A stretch of 61,756 nucleotides of DNA from Candidatus Scybalocola faecipullorum (GTDB taxonomy: Bacteria > Bacillota > Clostridia > Lachnospirales > Lachnospiraceae): positions 1 to 61,756 of the forward strand of contig DVJY01000026.1 in the NCBI GenBank assembly GCA_018716485.1, read 5' to 3'. The notes below the pieces were generated by a model. It was given only the letters and a program-made list of their open reading frames with translations. It made no database searches and was not told the DNA's origin. This document shows positions 42,052 through 49,902 of the stretch, piece after piece. Numbering within the stretch: the first letter of the stretch is position 1; each line of letters opens with the position of its first letter. Position numbers and translations under genes: made by a program.

Positions 42052-43314
42052 ATGGGAAAAAGAATCATTCAGGTTGAAGAAAAGGTTCCGGTAAAATTGC
42101 TTGTACCGCTCAGTATTCAGCATATGTTTGCCATGTTCGGCGCATCGGTGCTTGTGCCGTTTTTATTTGGCATTAATCCGGCCATTGTTTTATTTATGAA
42201 CGGTGTCGGCACGCTGCTGTTTATTCTGATCACAAAAGGCAAGGCGCCGGCATATCTGGGGTCAAGCTTCGCGTTTTTGGCGCCTGCAGGCCTTGTTATT
42301 GAAAAATTCGGTTATCAGTACGCGCTGGGCGGATTTGTGGCGATCGGTATATGCGGTATGATCGTAGCGCTTATTATTAAAAAGTTCGGTACAGACTGGA
42401 TCGATATTGTGCTGCCGCCGGCAGCTATGGGGCCGGTGGTGGCGCTGATCGGCCTTGAACTGGCAGGCAATGCGGCTTCCAACGGGGGTCTTCTTGACGA
42501 AACGATCGATCCGAAAAATGTGATCGTGTTTATGGTCACATTGGGCGTTGCTGTGTTCGGTCAGATTTTATTCAGAAAGTTTTTATCTGTGATCCCGATT
42601 TTGATCGCGATCATTGCCGGCTATGTGGCTGCGGCTTGCTGCGGCATACTGGATTTTACGGAAGTGGCGCAGGCATCATTTTTCAGTATGCCTAATTTCC
42701 AGTTTCCGAAATTTAACGCAGAAGCCATATTGACAATACTTCCCGCAATATTGCTGGTCACATCGGAGCATATCGGCCATCAGGTTGTTACAAGTAAGAT
42801 TGTGGGTAGAGACTTGCTTAAAGAGCCGGGGCTTCACAAAACCCTGTTTGGCGATTTCTTTTCAACGACGATCTCCGGTCTGCTCGGCTCAGTACCGACC
42901 ACAACTTACGGTGAAAATATCGGCGTTATGGCAGTGACAAAAGTATACAGTGTTCAGGTCATCGGCGGCGCGGCAGTTCTGTCGATCCTTTGCTCAGTGC
43001 TTGGCAAATTGTCGGCGCTGATCAGTACGATACCGGATCCGGTCATCGGCGGTATTTCATTTTTGCTCTACGGTATGATCGGCACATCAGGATTGAGAAT
43101 CCTTGTAGATTCTAAAGTTGACTACGGCAAATCAAGAAATCTGACGCTGACTTCTGTCATCTTTATTGCCGGTCTGTCCGGTATTGCAGTGAAAATCGGC
43201 AATGTGGAACTGACAGGTATGGTTCTGGCATGTATTATCGGTATGATCTTAAGCTTGATCTTCTATGTGTTGGATCGGCTGAAACTGACCAATGACAGGG
43301 AAGAAAACGCGTAA
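42052..43314 (+). CDS. uraA: Uracil permease (NCS2 family)
   Basis: The 420-residue membrane protein has 12 to 14 helices. It begins VEEKVPVKLLVPLSIQHMFA, where the QHMFAMFGASVLVPFL block is the family signature. KAPAYLGSSFAFLAPAG near residues 64-80 and the TSEHIGHQVVTSKIVG stretch near residues 242-257 carry residues known to contact uracil in UraA/PyrP. It imports uracil with protons. It is a single-gene unit with its own promoter and terminator. Confidence 0.93.
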   Translation: MGKRIIQVEEKVPVKLLVPLSIQHMFAMFGASVLVPFLFGINPAIVLFMNGVGTLLFILITKGKAPAYLGSSFAFLAPAGLVIEKFGYQYALGGFVAIGICGMIVALIIKKFGTDWIDIVLPPAAMGPVVALIGLELAGNAASNGGLLDETIDPKNVIVFMVTLGVAVFGQILFRKFLSVIPILIAIIAGYVAAACCGILDFTEVAQASFFSMPNFQFPKFNAEAILTILPAILLVTSEHIGHQVVTSKIVGRDLLKEPGLHKTLFGDFFSTTISGLLGSVPTTTYGENIGVMAVTKVYSVQVIGGAAVLSILCSVLGKLSALISTIPDPVIGGISFLLYGMIGTSGLRILVDSKVDYGKSRNLTLTSVIFIAGLSGIAVKIGNVELTGMVLACIIGMILSLIFYVLDRLKLTNDREENA

Positions 43315-43334
43315 TTGTTTATAAATCGAGAGGA

Positions 43335-43366
43335 GGGGGCTGTCCGGAAACGGACATCCCCTTTTC
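43335..43366 (+). terminator. Terminator after uraA
   Basis: GGGGCTGTCCG pairs with CGGACATCCCC across GAAA (about 43336-43361), one mismatch, then CTTTTCC. Modest T run. Confidence 0.75.
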
Positions 43367-43410
43367 CGCCTGATCTTGCAGAAGGATGAACCCGGCGTGT
43401 GCCTGACGCA

Positions 43411-43486
43411 GTTTAGACGTATATGCCATTGACAATTTTATAAAATTCCGGCTATAATAAAATTACAATTTAGTTTAGACGGATAT
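43411..43486 (+). promoter_or_regulatory. Promoter of the AAA/DUF4143 gene flanked by direct repeats
   Basis: TTGACA (43429-43434), 18 bp, TATAAT (43453-43458). GTTTAGACGTATAT (43411-43424) and GTTTAGACGGATAT (43473-43486) flank it in the same direction, 62 bp apart, differing at one base. They may be regulator sites. Confidence 0.6.
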
Positions 43487-43530
43487 TATGGATGAAATTG
43501 ACTATACTATAACCGAAGGGAGAGATTGTC

Positions 43531-44805
43531 ATGGTATATATCAAACGAGCTGTGGAAGATACGATTGCAAGGGTGTCCAAAATGTTTCCGGTGCTGCTGG
43601 TAACTGGTCCCAGACAGGTTGGGAAAACGACCTTATTGCAAAGAATGGCAGAGGCACAGCAAAGCGAAGGCATAGAGCGCAAATATGTGACTCTGGATGA
43701 TCCTGATGCCAGATACCTGGCAAAACATGATCCTGCCCTGTTTTTACAGAGGTATTCTCCGCCGGTATTGATTGACGAGATCCAGTATGCAACAGAGTTG
43801 CTGCCTTACATCAAAATGAACATTGACCGTTCCAAAAGAAAAGGGGATTTCTGGATCACAGGATCGCAGGTTTTCCGCCTTATGAGAAATGTCAGTGAAA
43901 GTTTGGCCGGACGAGTCGGAATCGTGAACCTGCTGGGATTATCCGATGCAGAAATCTACAAGGAACCGAGCGAGCCTTTCCAAACGGAAGCAGGGCATTT
44001 GATGAAGCGTTTGTCCGTAAAACGAAAAAAAGATTTGAATGAGATCTACCGCAGAATATTCAAAGGGTCTATGCCGGAGCTTTATGCAGACGAAAATGTG
44101 GATTGGGAGATTTATTACAGCTCCTATGTTGATACCTATCTGCAAAGAGATATTAGGGATCTGGCACAGGTGGCGGATGAAATGCAGTTTTACAATTTTA
44201 TGACGATTGTTGCGGCGCAGACATCAAAACCTGTTGTCTATGAGGAACTGGCGAGTGCCGCAGGCATTTCAGCGCCAACGGCAAAGAAATGGCTCTCTAT
44301 TTTGGTGTCATCTCATATCATCGCACTTGTACAGCCTTATCACAACAATGCGCTCAAAAGGGTTGTAAAGATGCCATTGATTCATTTCATGGACACCGGC
44401 ATGGCAGCGTACCTTTTAAAATGGGGCAATCCCGAAGCGTTGGAAAGAGGCGCCATGTCTGGGGCGTTCTTTGAGAGCTATGTTTTTTCAGAAATTTATA
44501 AGAGCTATCTGAACGCAGGAAAAGAACCGCCTATTTTCTATTATAGGGATAAAGACAAAAAAGAAATAGATCTGCTGCTTTATCAGAATGGTATGCTTTC
44601 TCCGATAGAGATTAAAAAATCGGCATCACCGGGAAAGAACGCTATTAAAAACTTTAAGGTATTGGAACCCGTTACTAAGGAATCGGCTTTCGGAAATTTA
44701 GAGTCTTTGGAGGTCGAGATTGGAAACGGAAGCGTGGTCTGTATGGCAAACGACTTGCTGCCTGTGGACGAAAAGAACTGGTATGTACCATTTTGGCTAA
44801 TTTAA
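43531..44805 (+). CDS. AAA-family ATPase with DUF4143 domain
   Basis: The 424-residue protein has Walker A VTGPRQVGKTTLLQRM near residues 24-39, Walker B PVLIDEIQYATEL near residues 77-89, and a sensor segment DFWITGSQVFRLM (AAA_14 type). The C-terminal half is DUF4143, with a nuclease-like DLLLYQNGMLSPIEIKKSAS near residues 352-371. This family is common in gut bacteria, often laterally acquired and sometimes next to toxin-antitoxin genes. Its job is unknown; defence or a mobile-element link is only a guess. It stands alone with its own promoter and terminator. Confidence 0.88.
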   Translation: MVYIKRAVEDTIARVSKMFPVLLVTGPRQVGKTTLLQRMAEAQQSEGIERKYVTLDDPDARYLAKHDPALFLQRYSPPVLIDEIQYATELLPYIKMNIDRSKRKGDFWITGSQVFRLMRNVSESLAGRVGIVNLLGLSDAEIYKEPSEPFQTEAGHLMKRLSVKRKKDLNEIYRRIFKGSMPELYADENVDWEIYYSSYVDTYLQRDIRDLAQVADEMQFYNFMTIVAAQTSKPVVYEELASAAGISAPTAKKWLSILVSSHIIALVQPYHNNALKRVVKMPLIHFMDTGMAAYLLKWGNPEALERGAMSGAFFESYVFSEIYKSYLNAGKEPPIFYYRDKDKKEIDLLLYQNGMLSPIEIKKSASPGKNAIKNFKVLEPVTKESAFGNLESLEVEIGNGSVVCMANDLLPVDEKNWYVPFWLI

Positions 44806-44883
44806 TCAATATTTTGAAGAAGGAGGAGCCGTTGCAAAATAGATAAGAAATCGTCTGTGGAGCAATGGTCAGCTATAACGAGG

Positions 44884-44937
44884 GGAAGTGCCGTAAAATT
44901 ATCCGTTATGGATGATTTTACGGCACTTCCTTTTTTT
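44884..44937 (+). terminator. Strong terminator after the AAA/DUF4143 gene
   Basis: GGAAGTGCCGTAAAAT (44884-44899) pairs perfectly over 16 bp with ATTTTACGGCACTTCC (44915-44930), then seven T. Confidence 0.93.
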
Positions 44938-44968
44938 CACAAATTTTTCATAAAAAGTGCCTGAAAGT

Positions 44969-44982
44969 TTAAATTCAGTTTA
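44969..44982 (+). repeat. 14-mer shared by the two broken genes, copy 1
   Basis: TTAAATTCAGTTTA lies about 55 bp before the ABC ATPase start. The identical 14-mer recurs at 45533-45546, upstream of the response-regulator start on the other side. Probably a shared regulator site of the former locus. Confidence 0.55.
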
Positions 44983-45036
44983 AAAAGCTGTTTTAGATTG
45001 AATCATAGAAATTTCTGATGAAAGGAATGTAAAAAA

Positions 45037-45210
45037 ATGATTGATGTAAAGCATCTCACAAAATTTTACGGGGATCACAAAGCTGTCGATGACATTTCTT
45101 TTTCGGTCAAAGACGGAACCGTCTGCGGTTTTTTGGGGCCCAACGGCGCCGGTAAATCAACGACGATGAATATTATGACCGGATGTTTGTCGGCAGGCTT
45201 GGTCATATAG
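45037..45210 (+). pseudogene. N-terminal fragment of an ABC transporter ATPase
   Basis: The first 57 codons read like a drug/peptide ABC ATPase: IDVKHLTKFYGDHKAVDDI, then Walker A GFLGPNGAGKSTTMNIMTGC at residues 31-50. After LSA (codons 51-53) the sequence changes to the reverse complement of a response-regulator gene and stops at TAG 45208. Signature, Walker B and the permease are gone. A ribosome site (AAAGGAATG) is still present, so a useless short peptide could be made. Confidence 0.9.
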
Positions 45211-45503
45211 TCATCTGTGCCGGAACGGAATCCCTGCTTGATATTTTCCGGAAGGTGTCTGGCCGAGAGCATGGGGATAGGCAAATGGTAACGACATCCG
45301 CGCAGCATGCTGGCAAATTCATAGCCATCCATGCCGGGCATCATGATATCCAAAATGACCAGATCGATGGAAACAGTTTTGAGCAGTTCCAAAGCCTCAG
45401 CGGCATCCGCGGCAGTATGAGGTGCAAATCCGGCATGGGTGAGAATGGTACTTAAATAGCGACGTGTGTGTGCATCATCATCGATGACGAGTATTTGAAA
45501 CAT
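45075..45503 (-). pseudogene. Truncated response regulator (receiver domain only)
   Basis: From ATG 45503 (GGAGGC ribosome site) the protein has a full receiver domain: acidic DDD at residues 8-10, phospho-acceptor D52 in LVILDIMMPGMDG, and K102 in DDYMTKPAD. After D105 (about 45189) the frame runs into the reverse strand of the ABC ATPase and encodes nonsense to 45075. The DNA-binding domain and any sensor kinase gene are missing. The receiver might still fold and take phosphate, but cannot regulate a promoter directly. Confidence 0.88.
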
Positions 45504-45532
45504 AAAAAGCCTCCAAAGCAGACAACAATTTA

Positions 45533-45546
45533 TTAAATTCAGTTTA
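45533..45546 (+). repeat. 14-mer shared by the two broken genes, copy 2
   Basis: An exact copy of TTAAATTCAGTTTA, about 30 bp upstream of the response-regulator start. Confidence 0.55.
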
Positions 45547-45603
45547 GCAAAAAAGAGTGTCTAAAATGTTTCCTGAGATAAAGTTCACAAATTGTTCAAA
45601 AAA

Positions 45604-45632
45604 ATCCCCTCCGGCACAGAGGGGATTTTTTT
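45604..45632. terminator. Bidirectional terminator
   Basis: ATCCCCTC (45604-45611) pairs with GAGGGGAT (45619-45626), with A/T runs on both sides. It ends the acyl-CoA ligase transcript on the - strand. Confidence 0.85.
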
Positions 45633-47313
45633 ACCGTATTTCTACACGGCGGATTTTGCCGCTGATAGTCTTTGGAAGTTCTTTTACAAATTCTATAATT
45701 TTCGGCCATTTATATGAAGCCATATTTTTTCTTACATAAGCGAGAATTTCATGTTTAAGTTTCGGGGAGGCTTCTGTGCCTTCAGTGAGAACGATGGTTG
45801 CTTTGATCGTCTGTCCGCGAGTTTCATCTGGCTGCGCCGTAACCGCACATTCAAGAACATAAGGCAGCTCCATAATGACATTTTCAATTTCAAACGGTCC
45901 GATGCGATAGCCGGCAGATTTGATCATATCGTCAACTCTGCCCACATACCAGAAATATCCGTCCTCATCCCGGTAGGCTGTGTCGCCTGTATGATAGTAT
46001 CCGTCATGCCATGCGGCGGCTGTTTTTTCAGGGTCGTTATAATAGCCTGAGAACAATCCATCCGGTGTACGGTCTTTGGTGCGGATAACGATCTCGCCTG
46101 TCTCACCCGTTTTGGCGCTTGTGCCATCCGGAAGCAGAATGTCGATATCATAGAGCGGCGTCGGTTTGCCCATGGATCCCGGTTTCGGTTCCATGCCCTT
46201 AAGGTTAGCGATGATCAGAGTCGTCTCCGTCTGTCCGAAACCTTCCATCAGTTTCAGACCGGTTGCCTGATAAAACTGGTAAAAGACTTCAGGATTCAGT
46301 GCCTCTCCGGCAACTGTGACATATTTCAGTGAGGAGAGATCATATTTGGAAAGATCCAGTTTGATTAAAAATCTGTACATCGTCGGAGGAGCACAGAAAG
46401 TAGTTACATGATATTTTTCAAGCAGGGCCATAATATCTTTAGGTTCAAAATTATTAAAGTCATAGGTAAAAATACATGCTTCGCACATCCACTGACCGTA
46501 CAGTTTGCCCCAGAGCGCTTTGCCCCAGCCGGTATCAGAAATTGTGCCGTGGATGCCGTCTGGATCTACGTTGTGCCAGTATTTGGCGGTAATAAAATGT
46601 CCCAGCGGATATTTATAAGTATGGGTAGCGATCTTCGGATAGGCAGTCGTTCCCGAGGTGAAAAACATGAGCATCGGATCGTCGCCGCAGGCAGCCTCGG
46701 TTCCAAATGGGCGATTGAATACTTCCGGAAATTGAGAAAATTCCTCATTAAAATGATGCCAGCCTTCTTTTGATTGGCCGACAATAATTTTAGTCTTCAG
46801 CTGCGGGCATTCAAGGGCGGCTTCTTGGGCATATTCAGAAACATTGCCGTCGGAAGTGCAGACAATGGCACTGATATCAGCAGCGTTGAATCTGTAAACA
46901 AAATCCTTCTTGACTAAAAGGTTGGTTGCCGGAATAGCAATAGCGCCAATTTTGTGAAGAGCGAGAATAGCATACCAGAACTGGTAGTGACGCTTTAGGA
47001 CGAGCATTACTTTATCACCTTTTTTTATGCCCAGTGATTTAAAATAATGGGCAGTCTGTGCTGAACGTCGGCTGATATCGCCGAAAGTAAAAATTTTTTC
47101 TTCCTTATTATTAGAAATATGAAGCATCGCATGTTTGTCCGGTGTTTTTTCGGCAATGGCATCCACAATGTCAAAAGCAAAATTAAAAGTGTTTTCGTGA
47201 TGAAAACGAATGCCGGCAAGTATGCCGTCCCCGTCGAAAGCTGTGTCGACGAATTTGCCTGCAATGCCCTGTTCAGGCATATACTGTAAATTTGTATGAT
47301 TTATTTTTGTCAT
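45631..47313 (-). CDS. AMP-forming acyl-CoA synthetase (medium-chain/acetyl-type)
   Basis: The 560-residue adenylate-forming enzyme has the P-loop MLMFFTSGTTAYPKIATHTY near residues 223-242. It also has the adenine motif LMEGFGQTETT near residues 367-377, YYHTGDTAYRDEDGYFWYVG near residues 449-468, and the catalytic Lys in KTISGKIRRVEI at the C-terminus. It turns a carboxylic acid into its CoA thioester with ATP. Substrate length is not clear; the layout resembles medium-chain (MACS) enzymes. It is divergent from fabF, with back-to-back consensus promoters. Confidence 0.9.
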   Translation of the reverse strand: MTKINHTNLQYMPEQGIAGKFVDTAFDGDGILAGIRFHHENTFNFAFDIVDAIAEKTPDKHAMLHISNNKEEKIFTFGDISRRSAQTAHYFKSLGIKKGDKVMLVLKRHYQFWYAILALHKIGAIAIPATNLLVKKDFVYRFNAADISAIVCTSDGNVSEYAQEAALECPQLKTKIIVGQSKEGWHHFNEEFSQFPEVFNRPFGTEAACGDDPMLMFFTSGTTAYPKIATHTYKYPLGHFITAKYWHNVDPDGIHGTISDTGWGKALWGKLYGQWMCEACIFTYDFNNFEPKDIMALLEKYHVTTFCAPPTMYRFLIKLDLSKYDLSSLKYVTVAGEALNPEVFYQFYQATGLKLMEGFGQTETTLIIANLKGMEPKPGSMGKPTPLYDIDILLPDGTSAKTGETGEIVIRTKDRTPDGLFSGYYNDPEKTAAAWHDGYYHTGDTAYRDEDGYFWYVGRVDDMIKSAGYRIGPFEIENVIMELPYVLECAVTAQPDETRGQTIKATIVLTEGTEASPKLKHEILAYVRKNMASYKWPKIIEFVKELPKTISGKIRRVEIR

Positions 47314-47361
47314 AAGCGTTCCTCCTGAATAATATGCCGAAAAATATCGGCTTTCAAAGAA

Positions 47362-47390
47362 AGTATATATTACCGCGAATGTGGTGTCAA
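47362..47390 (-). promoter_or_regulatory. Promoter of the acyl-CoA synthetase gene
   Basis: Reading the - strand: TTGACA (47390-47385), 17 bp, TATACT (47367-47362). Confidence 0.75.
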
Positions 47391-47454
47391 GTAGTTATGA
47401 AAACCATATTGCGAAATATAAAAAATATATGTTGAAAAATCAAAGCCGTATTAT

Positions 47455-47483
47455 TTGACATTGGGCTTATCTTTTGCTATGAT
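47455..47483 (+). promoter_or_regulatory. Promoter of the fabF-type gene
   Basis: TTGACA (47455-47460), 17 bp, TATGAT (47478-47483) with TG one base before it. It faces away from the promoter at 47362-47390, 65 bp apart. Confidence 0.75.
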
Positions 47484-47535
47484 TATTTAGGAAATGTTAA
47501 AGAATTGTTTAAATAATATATATGAGGGCATTCGG

Positions 47536-48783
47536 ATGATAGAAGAAAAGATTGTTGTAACAGGCATGGGAGCCGTAACACCGGTTGGTATCGGAACAGA
47601 TACATTCTGGCAGCAGCTGATCGGCGGCGCGTGCGGCGTGGATAAGATTCAAAGAGAAGGATGTGAGGAACTTGCTGTTCAGATTGCGGCTCAGGTCAAG
47701 AATTTCGAGCCGGAACAGTATATCCCGAAAAAATTGATCCGTGAGATGGCGCTCTTTATGCAGTATGCTTATGCAGCTTCAGAAGAAGCGATAAAAGACA
47801 GCGGCATTGAAGAAAATGGAAAAGTCAAAGAGCCGTGGCGCACAGGTGTTGTGATGGCGACATCGATGGCGGGGATTAAAGAAATCGAAGATACACACAT
47901 TCAGATGATGAATTCTAAACATAAAAATGTCAGTCCAAGGTTTGTTCCAAAAGTGCTTGGCAATGTGGGAGCAGCACAGATTGCAATCAGTAAGAATATT
48001 CATGGTCCGAGTTTGACAGTCAGTACAGCCTGTTCGTCAGGCGGCGACGCAGTAATGACAGGGGCGATGCTTTTAAAAGCCGGATTGGCCGACACAATCG
48101 TTGTTGTCGGAGGAGAAGCGGCAATCTGTCCGGTTTTTGTTCAGGGACTGACAGGAGCAAGAGCATTGTCAAAACGAAATGACGAACCTTTAAAAGCAAG
48201 CCGTCCGTTTGATGCGGACAGGGACGGTTTTGTCATGGGTGAAGGCGGCGGTGCGCTTATTTTGGAAACAGAATCTCACGCAAAAGCGCGGGGAGCGCAT
48301 ATTTACGCTGAATTGGCCGGCTATGCCAATAATACGGATGGCTACCATGTGACGGCGCCCCATCCGGATGGTGTCGGCGCGGCGGATTGTATAGAAAAAG
48401 CGCTGGCCTGCGCAGGTATTGGTCCGGAACAGATTGATTATATCAATGCCCATGGAACATCGACAAAAGCAGGAGATATTGCGGAAACGCGGGCGATTAA
48501 AGCTGTATTTAAAGAGCATGCGGGCAGAGTTGCAGTGAGTTCAACAAAAGGCGCCACAGGGCACCTGATGGGTGCCGGAGGTATCGTAGAAGCGATTGTC
48601 TGTATTAAGGCGCTGAACGATCAGGTGATGCCGCCGACACTGAATCTTGATACACCGGATCCGGAATGTGATTTGGATTATGTGCCGAAAACAGCGCGCA
48701 AAAAGTCTTTAGTATATACGATGTCCAATGCTTTTGGATTTGGCGGACAGAATTCCAGCCTTATTTTTAAAAAATATGAATGA
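47536..48783 (+). CDS. fabF: Beta-ketoacyl-ACP synthase II-type ketosynthase
   Basis: The 415-residue thiolase-fold enzyme has the complete Cys-His-His triad: STACSSGGDAV near residues 161-171, NAHGTSTKAGD near residues 304-314, and KGATGHLMGAGG near residues 341-352. The glycine gate reads FGFGGQNSS rather than FGFGGTN. Such enzymes condense malonyl-ACP with an acyl chain. It is not in a fab operon; it sits between two acyl-CoA ligases and a ROK kinase, so it may be a second, specialised copy. ATG 47536 is the best start (GAGGGC upstream); the frame extends to 47494 without a ribosome site. Confidence 0.88.
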   Translation: MIEEKIVVTGMGAVTPVGIGTDTFWQQLIGGACGVDKIQREGCEELAVQIAAQVKNFEPEQYIPKKLIREMALFMQYAYAASEEAIKDSGIEENGKVKEPWRTGVVMATSMAGIKEIEDTHIQMMNSKHKNVSPRFVPKVLGNVGAAQIAISKNIHGPSLTVSTACSSGGDAVMTGAMLLKAGLADTIVVVGGEAAICPVFVQGLTGARALSKRNDEPLKASRPFDADRDGFVMGEGGGALILETESHAKARGAHIYAELAGYANNTDGYHVTAPHPDGVGAADCIEKALACAGIGPEQIDYINAHGTSTKAGDIAETRAIKAVFKEHAGRVAVSSTKGATGHLMGAGGIVEAIVCIKALNDQVMPPTLNLDTPDPECDLDYVPKTARKKSLVYTMSNAFGFGGQNSSLIFKKYE

Positions 48784-48812
48784 ATAGAGTTTTGAAGGGG
48801 ATAGATAATTTT

Positions 48813-49766
48813 ATGAAACAAAAATCTTATCGTATTGGTATTGATCTTGGCGGAACAAATATCAAAGCCGGGATTGTAGATGATGATCAGCAATTAATTG
48901 CAACAGCTTCCAATCCGACAAAAGCTGACCGGCCATGGCAGGAGATTGTTGCAGATATGGCCGAAACTGTCAGACAAGCCGCGGCAAAGGCTGATATATC
49001 TGTGGAAGCCTGCAGATCTGTAGGGATTGGTAATCCGGGGGTCATTGATTCTGAAAACGGTATTATTGTTTATTCCAATAATATTTCTTGGAAAAATATC
49101 CCTCTGGCGCAGGAGTTTAGGAAGCACATCGATTTGCCTGTTCATGTCAGTAATGATGCCAATTGTGCGGCGATGGGCGAAGTTGTTGCCGGAGCAGCCA
49201 GAGGCTGTAAAAATGTTATTTTGCTGACGCTGGGCACCGGTGTCGGCGGCGGTATCATTATTAACGGTCAAGTTTATGAAGGCGGTATCGGCGGTGCGGA
49301 ATTGGGTCATGCAACATTAATTGCCGGCGGGAAATTATGTACATGCGGCCGGCGGGGCTGTATTGAGAGTTACTGCAGCGCAACAGCGCTGATCCGTGAA
49401 GCTGATGAGGCGCTCGCAAAGCATCCGGACAGTATGATGGCGGCAATGAAAGTTCAGGCCGGAGGCATGAATGGAAAAATACCATTCGATGCAGCACAGA
49501 GCGGAGACGAAACGGCCGGCGCTGTCGTTTCACAGTATATTGAGTGGCTTGCTGAGGCAGTAACAAATTATGTCAATATTTTCAGGCCGGAAGTCGTCCT
49601 GCTTTCAGGCGGCGTATGTGCTCAGGGTGAAAATCTGACGAAGCCATTAAATGAATACATAAGAAAATTTGCTTTCGGGGGCGCGCAGACAGTCAATACG
49701 ACTGTAAAGATCGCGCAGCTTGGAAACAATGCCGGAATTATCGGCGCAGCAAATTTCTGGAAATAA
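48813..49766 (+). CDS. glcK: ROK-family glucokinase
   Basis: This 317-residue kinase has the ATP site IGIDLGGTNIKAGIVD at residues 8-23, the catalytic Asp in HVSNDANCAAMGE near residues 113-125, and GTGVGGGIIINGQ near residues 144-156. The ROK zinc motif is CTCGRRGCIE near residues 188-197. It phosphorylates glucose or a similar hexose. ATG 48813 follows GAAGGGGA; a start at 48780 would overlap fabF by 4 bp. Its functional link to the ketosynthase is not obvious. Confidence 0.88.
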   Translation: MKQKSYRIGIDLGGTNIKAGIVDDDQQLIATASNPTKADRPWQEIVADMAETVRQAAAKADISVEACRSVGIGNPGVIDSENGIIVYSNNISWKNIPLAQEFRKHIDLPVHVSNDANCAAMGEVVAGAARGCKNVILLTLGTGVGGGIIINGQVYEGGIGGAELGHATLIAGGKLCTCGRRGCIESYCSATALIREADEALAKHPDSMMAAMKVQAGGMNGKIPFDAAQSGDETAGAVVSQYIEWLAEAVTNYVNIFRPEVVLLSGGVCAQGENLTKPLNEYIRKFAFGGAQTVNTTVKIAQLGNNAGIIGAANFWK

Positions 49767-49795
49767 GGCGGGGAATCAGTATCCCCGCTTTGTTT
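49767..49795 (+). terminator. Terminator after the ROK kinase gene
   Basis: GCGGGGA (49768-49774) pairs with TCCCCGC (49782-49788), then TTTGTTT. Confidence 0.85.
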
Positions 49796-49853
49796 CCTGT
49801 ATGATATATCCGGCATGCAGTCAGCTGCCGAATTGCCCGCAGAATCGCGGAAG

Positions 49854-49885
49854 ATAGGGGGAAGGCAGTTCCCCTATTTGATTTT
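49854..49885 (+). terminator. Second hairpin in the gap before the acyl-CoA ligase gene
   Basis: ATAGGGGGAA (49854-49863) pairs with TTCCCCTAT (49869-49877) with one bulge, then TTGATTTTT. It may be a tandem terminator or an attenuator of the next gene. The rest of the 136-bp gap shows no clear promoter. Confidence 0.55.
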
Positions 49886-49902
49886 TAGAAGGGAATGAGG
49901 AT

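Noticed and set aside
48780-48812. Earlier start for the ROK kinase overlapping fabF
   Set aside because: ATG 48813 has GAAGGGGA upstream and gives the normal short N-terminus before the ATP site.
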